64,000 bases of DNA from Druceiella hillmani (lineage: Eukaryota; Arthropoda; Insecta; Lepidoptera; Hepialidae), in assembly GCA_039881145.1 (NCBI GenBank), contig JAYKKI010000039.1:16746001-16810000 (forward strand), read 5' to 3'. The notes under the pieces are model-generated. The model saw nothing but the letters and a program-made list of their open reading frames with translations. It was not told where the DNA came from and made no database searches. The translations under genes and the position numbers were made by a program. Of this stretch, positions 11,890 to 23,944 are shown piece by piece. How positions within the stretch are numbered: position 1 is the stretch's first letter; each line of letters begins with the position of its first letter.

Positions 11890-12130
11890 ATGTAGCATTA
11901 GGCGATGTCAGGTTGTTTGGCACATTCTCAATGTCTATGCTAGCTGGCGCCGTTGGGGAATCCCGAGTTCGGCGCCTGCAGACCGCGGAATGTGCGATGA
12001 TCTAATGCCGGTGGCATTTTGTTTGGTGTCGCGGCGGCGGCGCGACACGCGACGCGGCGCCTCTGGAGAGAGCTAGGCGGCTGCGTCCAGAGGATTCAGC
12101 TCGTATAGCAGCTGTGCGTATAGCTTAAAT
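11890..12130. other. GC-rich island with nested long hairpin and serial stem-loops
   Basis: Three nested perfect stems share one centre: gcattag (11895-11901) with ctaatgc (12002-12008), gcacattc (11920-11927) with gaatgtgc (11988-11995), and ggcgccg (11946-11952) with cggcgcc (11970-11976). The tip is ggg-aat-ccc. A further gtct/agac pair (11933-11936 with 11980-11983) fits between the middle and inner stems. Downstream, gtgtcgcg (12026-12033) pairs with cgcgacac (12041-12048), and cctctgga (12060-12067) pairs with tccagagg (12086-12093). There is no ORF. It could be a structured noncoding RNA, a precursor hairpin, or a fragment of a foldback element. I recognise no known microRNA in either arm. 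Confidence 0.5.
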
Positions 12131-12297
12131 TTGCTGCTGGGGAATGTCACGAAGATTTGTATACGTAATGCAGCTTGTTGTTTACTTTAATAACGTTGAG
12201 CTCGTTAGAATAGAAAATAACTGAGCGAAGATTTTCCTTTTTTTCAACCTTCCATATTGCCGAACATGGTAAATTCTTAGTCGCAGCAAATATCTTT

Positions 12298-12940
12298 AAT
12301 CATTCGAGACACGTAGCATAAGCTTTTGAATCGTCCATCATCAGGAGATCATAAGTTTAAATCCTAGAAGTGTTAAATGTACTTCCCATAGTTATATAAG
12401 AAAAATAACGTAAACAGGCAAAAACACTTCAGAAAACTTTTCTAAGTGTGAACAAATTCGTTCGAAAAAATTAGCGTAAGGTTTCTAAAAGTTCGTCATT
12501 AAGAGGTCATAGGTTTAACTCCTGCAAGTGTTAAATGTACTTTCCTTTAGTTCTATAAGAAAAATAAAGTAAACAAACAGTAAACATTTCAGAAAACTTT
12601 TCTGAGTGTGAACAAATTCGTTCGAAAAAATTAGCGTAAGGTTTCTAAAAGTTCGTCATTAAGAGGTCATAGGTTTAACTCCTGCAAGTGTTAAATGTAC
12701 CTTCCTTTAGTTCTATAAAAAAAATAAAGTCAACAAACAGTAAACATTTCAGAAAACTTTTCTGAGTGTGAACAAATTCGTTCGAGAAAAGTAGCGTAAG
12801 CTTTTGAATTGTCCGTCATTAGAAGATTATAGGTTTAAATCCTACAAGTATTAAATGTACCTTCCTTTAGTTATATAAAAAAAAAATAACGTAAACAGAC
12901 AGTAAACATTTCGGAAAACTTTCTGTGTGTGGGCAAATCT
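12298..12940 (+). repeat. 160-bp tandem repeat, 4 copies, with tRNA-like B box
   Basis: The anchor aacaaattcg (or its variant) falls at 12451, 12611, 12771 and 12931, exactly 160 bp apart. The middle two copies are nearly identical and the outer ones more diverged, as expected for unequal crossing-over. Each unit holds a match to the RNA polymerase III B box (ggtttaaatcc at 12832-12842), preceded about 40 bp upstream by tagcgtaagctttt, which loosely resembles an A box. The unit may therefore come from a tRNA-derived SINE. The tRNA-like part is inference. Confidence 0.85.
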
Positions 12941-12974
12941 AATTGCTACAACAAGTCACATGTTATAAAATTAT

Positions 12975-14230
<1,256 letters not shown>

Positions 14231-14234
14231 ACTT

Positions 14235-16005
14235 AAAAGTAAATGATGATAAATTCTTTGATTGATGATTTTATCTAAAATGCAATCTATGAGGCGTCTT
14301 CAGAAACTGATTCCTTATTTCCTTCCTCATTCTAAACAAAATAAATATTGCTAAATTTAGTTCGTCCTATTTTTGTAGCTAAAACAAGAGCCGATTTCTA
14401 CTTAGCTGATATTATCCGACGACACTGGATTTTGCTGATACAGCTTGTTCGATATTTAGCAATAAGGTGTATTAAAATTGTATCATAAATAAAATTCAAT
14501 TAGAGCAACGGTAGTTCCATAATAAAATAAATAGGTATGCTCTTTACTGTTGACATTATTTTTTTCTAACGTACACTGTAACATGTAATTAACATACATT
14601 TTTACGGATTCCTCGTTGCATTGGATTCTTTAAAATAACGACTAATATTTTCTAATAAAAATAAAATTTAACTAATTGATGCTACAGATCTAAATTTCTC
14701 TGATGGATTCTAAAGTTCTCTGATGGAGAACAGTCGGAAATAACATTTTTTTTCAAAAGAATCGTAAATTCCAAAATTTGTGTTTGAACTATCAAACAAC
14801 GACAGTAACTTTTTGACACACGCGGTTTATATAATTATTGGCGCTGAAGCTGCTAGTTATTTCTAAAATATTCCATTACTATTTTATGAGATATTTGACT
14901 TTGTATTATTTTTTTACTTATTGTTACTATTTTATGAGATATTTGACTTTGTTCTGAAGAAATTATGTCCTGATATATTTATCACTTTGTATTTTGTTGT
15001 ATATTATTTTTTAACAGTACCGTGGATGAATTGATGTGCACGATGACAAGTTTATGATCAGAGCATAGATAAGTGCAGAATTCCGTGGTTATATAGTTAC
15101 GGCTAATATACGGTGATGAAGAAGTCAAATATGTCGGTAAGTTGATTTACGGTGAATCATATATGCCAATCTTTTGAATCTTTTTTTACTATTCTGAAAA
15201 GTTGTCAACCTCTTGGTGCAATTAGCTGTGAGCTCCATAAGGTATGCTTTGTGTTTTAATCTCCTTCACATATATATCTGGGATTGTGTGGAGAAATATA
15301 TGTTAAAGTCTGTGTCAGTTATTTAAGGACCTTCTAAGAAATTCATGGACACATTGCGAAGTGCCAAAAATGGTTTTCCGTTCAAACCTCTTGGCCGCCG
15401 AATCCAAAAATGACAAAAACATTTTGATAAAATATAGAAGATTGCAATTTCTCAAGCTTTTTGTAAATTTTCCAAAATATTCCCTTCTTATTAAATATTG
15501 GAACGATGGAGATTATATTAATACGCCCTTATATTTAAATCCTTATATTTAAATTAAACTTCTTTTGAATGTTCTAAAATTTCCAAAATCGTTTCCCTCG
15601 TAAAATTCGTCGTAAAATGTCAAATAAGAAGAAAATTTCCTCATAACATTTTCGTGGATATACTGCCAAACTAATTATTGGATTCGACTTTAACATTCGG
15701 GATACATTGTCCATAAACGCAGTCAAATCGCTTTTGGAAGTTTTTCATACATATATGTATGAACGGAGAGGTATACTGTAGTAAGTCAACATTTTTAAAT
15801 TTTTCCTTTTTTCATATATAAATCTTCGTAATTTGTTGTGAATTGTAAAGTAAACAAAATATTCTACGTGAAATAACGTCGTTTGCCTTATACGGCTTTA
15901 TTCACTTTATACAATTTTTGCTCTGGTATAAATATTCCTTTCTGCTTTTCAGTTTATATATTTCTGAAATATATATTATGTATATTTATATCTTTCACCA
16001 GCACT
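14235..16005. other. No gene recognised; 29-bp direct repeat
   Basis: The one structure I see is an exact 29-bp direct repeat, ttactattttatgagatatt + tgactttgt, at 14876-14904 and 14924-14952 (offset 48). ORFs are at most 63 codons (15361-15552) and lack motifs. Exon-like composition is not visible. Confidence 0.5.
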
Positions 16006-16012
16006 GATTCGA

Positions 16013-16241
16013 TCGTAGTCCACCATTAACCTATTAACCTATCCTTCCTTTAATATTCAATCGTAGTCCACCATTAACCTATTAACCTATCCTTCCTTTA
16101 ATATTCAATCGTAGTCCACCATTAACCTATTAACCTATCCTTCCTTTAATATTCAATCGTAGTCCACCATTAACCTATTAACCTATCCTTCCTTTAATAT
16201 TCAATCGTAGTCCACCATTAACCTATCCTTCCTTGAATATT
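16013..16241. repeat. 48-bp tandem repeat, 5 copies
   Basis: The unit tcgtagtccaccattaacct + attaacctatccttccttta + atattcaa starts at 16013, 16061, 16109, 16157 and 16205. Copies 1-4 are virtually identical and the last lost one attaacct block. There are no spacers between units, so this is not CRISPR. It contains a doubled 'attaacct', which is not the insect TTAGG telomere repeat. Confidence 0.95.
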
Positions 16242-16244
16242 CAT

Positions 16245-17955
16245 TTAAATATGTTAATCACTATCTATTAGCAGAAACTTGGTCAGCGCAAAATTGTTTT
16301 ATGATCTATAGTAAAACTAAAAAAGATAACTTATAATTTGATGAAGAAGTACTGAAGTAAATCAGCAGCATCGCCATCTACCGACGATCCAAGAAAGGTT
16401 TTTTGTTATTCCTAAAAAAGTTGTGTGTTTTCTGGGATGGAAACTATTCTTTATGTCATTCGTTTATTAAGTATACAAAACTTGCTAAGGATCTGCCAAG
16501 TAATAGGGACGTGAAAGAGAAGCTCATTTTCATGTTTATAATATTAATTACTATAACTAAATTTTCCGTAACTACAGTCAATGTGAAAAAGAAATATATT
16601 TATTGTTTTATTTGAGGCCGTAAAATAGACGAATTTAACAAATTACGATCTCCTGTGTCATAAAAAAAATATTTTATCAGTTTATCGATAACTATATAAT
16701 CTATCTGTTCACAGCAGTATAGATAAAGTCAGATTAAAAGGCTAATCGCGATGTGTAAAAATGGGTAAATAGTGTTTTAAATTATCTTATTCACTGTTCT
16801 TTCATACGTAGATGCACGATTATTTTTTTGTACAATATCGATAGCGAGCCCAAATATCGTTTACGTAATAGAACAAAATACATACTTTATTAATTTCAAG
16901 ACACGTATGAGCAGAACACACACTGTGAGAATTCCGTACACGCTTAGGTAAAATGACATTTCCCATCGCATGGGAACATGCACTAGTTTAAACATGTAAG
17001 TGTGCACAGTTTGTCTATTAAAGTTTTAACAAATATTAAAATTAACTTTCATCGTGTAAAATCTTCTAATAACTTTTACAGGCACAGGGGGAAAGTATCG
17101 CGAATGTTTCATAAACTAAAATCTCGCCAGCCTACGATTTACAGAGTTAACAAATAAAAAAAAAAGTTAAAAATTAATGAATTTCAAAGTCGAATTCATT
17201 AATTAGTTTGGCAATATATTTTCGTGTATAAGCTGATATTTTCTGCTTATCTGCTATGTTCCGACGCATTTCTCAACAGAACAGCGTGTTTGGAGATATC
17301 AAGCTGCTTATTTGCTATTTTTGAACAAATTTCTCAGGAAAAAAGCAACTTCGGGGCGTCAGGAGAATATTCAAAAGAAGTTAAATTTACTTAGAATTTT
17401 AGCGAGGGCTTTTTAATACAATCTCCATTGTCCCAATAGAGTATATGGAGTGGGATTATTTTGGAAAATTTATGAAAAGTTTGAAAAACTGCAATCTTCT
17501 ATATTTTATGAAAATTGTATTGTAATTTTTGGATTCCGTACCCAAAGGGTTTGAACAGAACCTATTTTTTCACTCTCCTCCATGAATTTCTTAGAGGGCT
17601 CTTAAACTGAAAACGCCCTATAATATAATAGACTTAAAATTTGAAAATATTTTTAAGTTTTAACACGAAATGAATACCGTATTTAAACATTGAATATAAA
17701 AAGTATTTGATTAGGAAACAAAGATATCCCAAGCTTTCTGGAGATGCCATCGGTAATAATTTCTATGGGTACAATGAGGAAACTGAGAGGGGAGGCAAAG
17801 TTAGCGGGGAGCGGAAAATATAACTGACTCATTCGCTGCCGTTCGTTCTATTTGTACAAGTGTGAATGAAAGAAAAGCTAACAAAAGGATTATCTGAATT
17901 TCTAATTATTTGTATTTCATGTAGAGAAGTGATAAAAGTATTACTTTCGCTGCCG
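16245..17955. other. No gene recognised
   Basis: A 70-codon plus ORF at 16403-16615 has no domain. At about 17,240-17,340 a motif is loosely doubled (ctgcttatctgctatgttcc..atttctcaacagaa and ctgcttatttgctatttttg..atttctcaggaaa). At about 17,400-17,590 a Gly/Leu-poor A+T stretch has the palindromic-looking pair tttttggattccgtacccaa / cataattcca-type fragments typical of eroded repeats. Confidence 0.4.
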
Positions 17956-17958
17956 ATT

Positions 17959-18017
17959 GTCACAGTCGCTTTAGCTTTGTCACAGTCGCTTTAGCTTTGT
18001 CACAGTCGCTTTAGCTT
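17959..18017. repeat. 20-bp tandem repeat, 3 copies
   Basis: The unit cacagtcgctttagctttgt begins at 17961, 17981 and 18001. It lies about 60 bp before the large TGACGCCGTA array. Both contain 'ttagct', but the two units are otherwise unrelated. Confidence 0.9.
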
Positions 18018-18077
18018 CTCCACTAAAGGGATTCGTATCTTTACGAAAATAATGGTTATAATTATCCGTTAAACTTT

Positions 18078-18806
18078 AGCTAAATTTCTTGTGACACCGT
18101 ATTTTTATTATTTGTGACGCCGTATTTTAAATTTCTTGTGACGCCGTATTTTTATAATTTGTGACGCCGTATTTTAATTTTAGCTAAATTTCTTGTGACG
18201 CCGTATTTTTATAATTTGTGACGCCGTATTTTAAATTTCTTGTGACGCCGTATTTTTATAATTTGTGACACCGTATTTTAATTTTAGCTAAATTTCTTGT
18301 GACGCCGTATTTTTATAATTTATGACGCCGTATTTTAATTTTAGCTAAATTTCTTGTGACGGCGTATTTTTATAATTTGTGACGCCGTATTTTAATTTTA
18401 GCTAAATTTCTTGTGACGCCGTATTTTTATAATTTGTGACGCCGTATTTTAAATTTCTTGTGACGCCGTATTTTTATAATTTGTGACACCGTATTTTAAT
18501 TTTAGCTAAATTTCTTGTGACGCCGTATTTTTATAATTTGTGACGCCGTATTTTAAATTTCTTGTGACGCCGTATTTTTATGATTTGTGACGCCGTATGT
18601 TAATTTTAGCTAAATTTCTTGTGACTCCGTATTTTTATAATTTGTGACGCCGTATTTTAAATTTCTTGTGACGCCGTATTTTTATGATTTGTGACGCCGT
18701 ATGTTAATTTTAGCTAAATTTCTTGTGACTCCGTATTTTTATAATTTGTGACGCCGTATTTTAACTTTAGCTAAATTTCTTGTGACGCCGTATTTTTATA
18801 ATTTGT
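18078..18806. repeat. 27-monomer TGACGCCGTA minisatellite with higher-order units
   Basis: The core ttgtgacgccgtattttt recurs 27 times. Two monomer types alternate, ...ttcttgtgacgccgtatttt and ...ataatttgtgacgccgtattt, and some pairs are separated by an 'aattttagctaa' spacer. This gives composite units of roughly 46 and 58 bp. Marker variants show higher-order copying: the block with tatgatttg, ccgtatgtt and gtgactccg is repeated with a 104-bp offset (18,581 and 18,685), and the gtgacaccg variant recurs eight monomers apart. There is no spacer diversity and no ORF. Confidence 0.95.
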
Positions 18807-18809
18807 CAA

Positions 18810-19250
18810 TTTCGGAGGCAGGAGGGAGCATGAACAGGTTTTTTTGCGGACGCTTTTTGAAATATTTTTAGAACTGTATCAAATAAAATTCTGAAAATTT
18901 AGTATTGAAATTCTTCAATTTCGATTGATATCTCAACTAACAGAAAACGAACATTTTTTTCAAACTTGCCTACTCTAAAATTCTCAGACGAAATTACTAT
19001 TTCGAGCTCTCTGGGTGAGTACCATGTCAATTTCATCACTGTGTCAATTATCAGTTTTCTACTTCGGACAATCTGAAAGAAAAACGTGACAGTCAGACAT
19101 ATGGACAAGAGAGTGGACTAGTAACCGTTTCTTTTATTCCTTTAGAGGTACGGTACCAGAAGACCCGGTGATAGTACTTATCACGAAAATAGATTTCGCA
19201 AGTTATTATTTTATGATTATCTAGAATTATTTTCAGAAAACATAGAATTA
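18810..19250. other. No gene recognised between two arrays
   Basis: The 69-codon minus ORF (19108-18899) lacks recognisable motifs. Nothing else stands out. Confidence 0.4.
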
Positions 19251-19254
19251 CGTA

Positions 19255-19945
19255 TTCTGACATCCTCGGCTAGGGCATGAAATCTCGAAATCTCTCTTTA
19301 CTAATTTATAGAACGTTTCAGGATCGAGTTAATATCTCACGACTAAGACATGAAACCCTGAAATCTCTGTATGTCTACTAATTTATAGAGCGTTTCAGGA
19401 TCGAATTCACATCTCACGACTTGGAAATGTAATACTGAAATCTCTGGATCTCTACTAATTTATAGAGCGTTTCAGGATCGAATTGTCATCTCACGACTTG
19501 GAAATGAAATCCTGAAATCTGTGGATCTCTGCTAATTTATAAAACGTTTCAGGATCGAATTGACATCTCACCATTAGGCATAAAATCTCAAAATCTCTGG
19601 ATTTCAATTAATTTACAAAGCGTTTCAGGATCGAATTGATTTCTCACGACTAGCGCATGAAATCCCGAAATATATATATCTCTACTACGTTTATAAAACG
19701 TTTCAGGACCGAATTGACATATCAACATTAGGCATAAAATCCCGAAATCTCTGGATTTTAATTAATTTACAGAGCGTTTCAGGATCGAATTGACATATCA
19801 TAACAAAAGGTTGAAATCTGGAAATCTCTGGATCTCGACTAATTTATGAAGTGTTTCAGTATCGAACTGACATCTCACGACTATGCTATGAAATGCCAAA
19901 ATTTCGGGATCTCCATTGATTATAGAGCGTTTCAAGATCGGGATT
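19255..19945. repeat. 77-bp tandem repeat, 9 copies
   Basis: The anchor gcgtttcaggatcgaattga occurs with its 'cgtttca' (or variant) at 19314, 19391, 19468, 19545, 19621, 19699, 19775, 19852 and 19928, a steady 76-78-bp step. Each unit also has catctcacgac, atgaaatc-tgaaatctct and gatctctactaatttata. Copies differ at roughly 10-25% of sites, so it is older than the neighbouring minisatellite. Confidence 0.95.
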
Positions 19946-19949
19946 ATAT

Positions 19950-21080
19950 TTTTGTAACACCAAGATTTACTTGCGGATTATAATTAACAAACGATCGGTC
20001 ATTTAAATTTGGCGCTCCATTTTATGACTGACTTGTTTTTGCTTTGAGTCGAGGTCACGTTGCGGGGCGGGGCATTGTCCCCACCCCGGTCTGTACGCAC
20101 TTGTTTGTTATTGGGCAAGTAGCTTGTGGGACACAAAATAAATAACAAACGTTCTATGAAAGGTACAGAATGGAACTTGCGTGAATTTACCGAGCAGAAT
20201 GCCGTGTATTATATGTATGTGATCAGTTATGATAAATTTTTTTTTCTCTTATTTAGGTTGTCTAATTAAACTTTGTTTAACTTCAATAAATAATAGAAAA
20301 TTAATAAAAAATAGGCGTCATTTTAAAACAAATACATCCATTCCCTATAAAAATATCAATCGTGATAAAATACCAATTCTGCAATAGAAATCGGTACCCA
20401 TTCCCGATACCTTATAATAGAAATTTCAATATTCGGGTCAATATGCTATTCACAATATCTGAAGCAGCATTCATATATGTAATATTTCATGTTTAAACTG
20501 GAAAACTGGAACATTTGTGGAATCAATACAGTGTGTATTAATCCTTTCTTCAGCAACATTTCTCTTTTAGGCCATGCAACGTAGACAACTGAATTTTGAA
20601 AGAGCTACAATGCAGAGTACATATTTTTTTACAACTATGTCTGACATTTATAATTTTATTAAAACTAAAAAACAAGACAATAATCTAACTACTTTACTTT
20701 TAGTAATAATATAGTATTTACCTCTCTCATCTGAATACAATTCAAAACTACTAACTTTTCTTTCTTCGGCGATGCTGATAGCTACGCACAATTTTCCAGA
20801 TAAATCTTTAAATTATTGTAAAATATATTGTACAATTCACACCGTTAAAATATTTTTTTACAATAGTTGCATTTCACAAAATTCTCACCCAATAAAAAAA
20901 AATCAAAGTAAGTTTTTTAAAAATTGGGTATTTGTAAAATTTTACCGCTTTAGTGGACTATCGATTATTAAATACAAATAAGTTCGCTTTACATACAAAT
21001 AAGGCAAGTTCATGTTTGATCCACCGTATCATTTTATCCTGGTTAACTTTATAATCCTTCGCCCCTTGTTTTGCTGCTAT
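19950..21080. other. No gene recognised
   Basis: There is a small GC-rich patch at about 20,045-20,100 (cacgttgcggggcggggcat...caccccggtctgtacg), which has GC-box-like runs. The 69-codon ORF at 20772-20981 has no motif. Otherwise the sequence is plain A+T-rich. Confidence 0.4.
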
Positions 21081-21088
21081 TGTAAACA

Positions 21089-21187
21089 ATGGCATCTGGT
21101 AGCAATGAAAGACATGCTGGAACTGTGACTAAACCTAAAATAAAGAAGAATGGTGAAGATCCACAAGAACCGGTTACGCTGACTTGA
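21089..21187 (+). CDS. Short 32-codon ORF abutting an element terminus; unassigned
   Basis: The ORF starts with ATG in aacaATGG (a reasonable eukaryotic start context) and ends one base before a family C terminus. It encodes a hydrophilic, Lys/Glu/Pro/Thr-rich peptide starting MASGSNERHAG, unlike the low-complexity shadows elsewhere. Base composition is also less A+T-rich. It may be the first exon or a retrocopied fragment of a gene interrupted by the element, or chance. I recognise no family. Confidence 0.25.
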   Translation: MASGSNERHAGTVTKPKIKKNGEDPQEPVTLT

Positions 21188-21757
21188 AGGGGCATAAATA
21201 ACACCAATCTGTGAATAAATATTTTAAAACTTGAAAAGTATTATAAACCACTGAATTATAACTATATTTTTGTGAGGTAAATAAAGGAAACTTCAATTAA
21301 CACCATTAACGACTTTAAGTCTAAATAAACAAATAACAAAACACAAACACACACACACGGGTGTGTTTTTTATAATCGTAGAATTGATATTAATATATTT
21401 ATACAAAAATATAATTTCAATTATTATAACAAAACACACACACATACGTGTGTGTGTGTGTGTTTTGTTATAATAATAGAAATAGTATTCTTTGAATATT
21501 AGAAAATCAATTAAGACAGAACTTAGAAAATCAACAAGAAAGTCAGCTAAATTGAAAAAAAATTATCCCATATATTTTGCCTAATCTTGAAAAAATTCCA
21601 AGTATTTTTTTCTTTATTTAGACTTAAAGTTGTTAAAGGTTTTCAATAAAGTTTTCTTTATTTGCCTTAAAAAATTGTAGTTATATACTGAAATTAAGTG
21701 CTTTATTAATACTTTTCAAGTTTTAAAAATATTTACTCACAGATTCGTGTATATTTT
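21188..21757. mobile_element. Foldback/MITE element, family C, copy 2
   Basis: The left arm starts aggggcataaataacacc and runs to about 21,330 (gactttaagtctaaata). It is the inverted complement of the right arm (about 21,610-21,745, tttagacttaaagttgttaa...atatttactcacaga). Arms are about 140 bp and imperfect. The centre holds two CA/GT-rich stretches, including a near-palindrome at 21421-21476 (ttattataacaaaacacaca...tgttttgttataataa). It is non-coding and related to the 7.5-kb copy. The right terminus is eroded, so the target duplication cannot be read. Confidence 0.75.
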
Positions 21758-22139
21758 TTGTACATATGTACAAAAATTTTCCCGTACGTAGGTAAACATT
21801 ACATGGTTTCGATATGACATACCTTGAACATCAAAACCACTTAATGTTTATCTCTAAACTTAAAAAGCACAAAGTCCGTCTTATTCCAACTAAGATAATT
21901 GCACTTTATGAATGCAGTTGCGCTGGCGCAGTTGGATTATTAAAATCGAAATTAACGGTGTTACCCAAGAATTCGTTGCGTTTTAAGATAACTCAATGGT
22001 TATCGAAGATTAGATAATGATTAACTAATCATTGCTATTGCAATTGTCGTCTGATTAACGCGCGTCTTCACATAAACATGTACGCAGTGACCGAACCGAC
22101 AACTCACATTGCAATTTTAAGGTAATAACAGCTTCAGCC

Positions 22140-22206
22140 TCACTCTGATGTACGGGGTCAGCGAGTGCGAGGTCATAGGTTCACGTATTGACCTGAACAA
22201 AAAAAT
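22140..22206 (+). mobile_element. Possible tRNA-derived SINE fragment
   Basis: gtcagcgagtgcgaggtcat + aggttcacg resembles the second half of a tRNA (anticodon-stem to T-arm; B-box-like ggttcac) and is followed by gacctgaacaaaaaaatc, an A-rich tail. No A box or cloverleaf can be drawn, so it is at most a remnant. Confidence 0.3.
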
Positions 22207-22209
22207 CAT

Positions 22210-22545
22210 TACACATTACTGTCTGCTCGATAAAATAATCTCAAAAAAACCATTTTAATTACCTTTGTATTCATTATACTGACCATTTATGACCTAAGAT
22301 TTTAATTCAGATGCATGTTTACAAACATAGCACCGCTATTTGTCTGCATATTCTATTATAATTACAGGACTTCTATAATAGGTTTCGATGATATTTTTAT
22401 TATTATGCAGAATATATTTCGAGAAAGGTTCTAATGTATTGAACAAGTGGTTTATGGAAAGGAAACAATAAAGACTATAGTAAAACTTAAATTTTCAAAC
22501 GTTACGTTACCTAAATTCATAAAAATAAATAAAAAATGCAGGAAA
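22210..22545. other. No gene or repeat recognised
   Basis: A+T-rich sequence without ORF or repeat signal. Confidence 0.4.
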
Positions 22546-22548
22546 TCA

Positions 22549-22999
22549 TTGAACGTAAAAGTTCTTTTAAAAATTATCTTATTTGTGAAAGATAGTCCAT
22601 ATAATTAATTAAGCCCTGATAAGTTAAGGAATGTTGTTTGTAGCAAACATTTATTTGATTATATTTTAGTTTTTCCTGCATTCCAGCAAGTACGAAAACG
22701 TTTTTTCGTTTCGGAAAAGACTGGTGTTTACTAGGGATGATATAGACACGATTCGTAATCGATATCGATGCTAAGGAACGTAAAAGTTCTTTTAAAAAGT
22801 CTCTTATTTGTCACAGATAGTCCATATTAAGTAATTAAGCCCTGATAAGTTAAGAAATATTGTTTGTAGCAAAAATTGATTATATTATATTTCAGTTTTT
22901 CCTGTATTTCAGTAAGCAGGAAAAAGTTCTTACGTTTTGGAAAAGGCTGTTGTTTACTAGGAGTGATATAGACGCGCCTCGTAATCGATCTCGATGCTA
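22549..22999. repeat. 225-bp tandem duplication
   Basis: gaacgtaaaagttcttttaa begins at 22551 and again at 22776. The two copies stay parallel through agatagtccatat, 'agccctgataagttaag', tttgtagcaaa, tttttcctg, gtttactagg and cgtaatcgat-tcgatgct. Divergence is about 15%, with indels. The unit ends include an aatcgatatcgat / aatcgatctcgat block. Confidence 0.9.
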
Positions 23000-23259
23000 A
23001 GTTCATTTTTATGTTTTACAGCAATAACGAAAGTAGCGTCACTACTTCAAGCGGACAGAGCCACGGGTAAGCTAATAGATTATAAACTTCTGTATTATGT
23101 ATAAAACCCAAAGTTGTTGCTACCCAGGTGTTCATCATATAGAAGATATTTGTTACATAATTCTCATCACCGAATGATAAGGCTATGTACGAAAACAACC
23201 CAAGTACTAACATTTCGTACCTTCGACAGAATTCCATGACATCATGACATTTAAAAACT

Positions 23260-23940
23260 GCTCTTAAATATGCTAGAAACGCTATTCTTAGCTTGTAAAT
23301 GCTGTTCTTACTTTAGGAATGATATCTTTGGTTTATTTGGAAACGCTATCATTAGTTAGAAGCGCTGTTCTTAACTTAGGAATCTCCTTACTTAGAATCG
23401 CTATTTTAGTTTAGGAATGCTATTATTAGTTTAGAGAAGCTTAAAATGCTATCATTTGCTTCGAAACGATATCCTTAGCATAGAAATGATATCGTCAGCT
23501 TAGATAAAACTATTCTTAGCTTAGAAACGCTATCTTTACTTTAGAAACCATATCATTAGCTTAGGAACACTACCTTAAGTTTAGAATAGCTATATATTCT
23601 TTGTTTAGAAACGCTATCCTAAGCTTAGAAAAACTATATGTATCTTAGAAACGCTATCTTTACCTTAGAAACCATATTCTTTGCTTAGAAACGCTATCCT
23701 AAGTTTAGAAACGCTATCCTTAGATTAGTAAATTATTTTTAGTTTAGAAATGATATCCATAGCTTAGAAACGCTATTCTTAGCTTAGAAACATTATTATT
23801 AGCGTACATACACTATTCTTAGTTTAGCTATTCTTAGCTTAGAAACGTTATTTTTGGCTTATAAACGTAATTCTTAGTTAAAACAATATTTTTAACGCTA
23901 TCCTTAGCTTAGTAACATTATTCTTAGATTATTTCGGATA
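23260..23940. repeat. Degenerate ~21-bp tandem array
   Basis: The consensus is ttagaaacgctattcttagc. About 30 variants follow one another (e.g. 'cttagaaacgctatctttac', 'tagaaacgctatccttagat'), with changing lengths and stretches out of register. The array is old. A 73-codon minus ORF just upstream (23237-23016) has membrane-like hydrophobic stretches but no recognisable family. Confidence 0.85.
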
Positions 23941-23944
23941 TTTT

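Noticed and set aside
11890..12010. Known microRNA precursor
   Set aside because: Neither arm matches an insect microRNA that I know. Kept only as an unclassified hairpin.
16020..16240. Telomere-like repeat (attaacctattaacct)
   Set aside because: The insect telomere unit is TTAGG/CCTAA; the doubled unit here is 8 bp and lies inside a 48-bp repeat.
16013..16241. CRISPR-like regular repeats
   Set aside because: Units are contiguous with no unique spacers, and the DNA is eukaryotic. The same holds for the arrays at 18.1, 19.3 and 36.7 kb.
22140..22206. tRNA gene
   Set aside because: Only a T-arm-like half is present. No acceptor stem or D arm can be paired.
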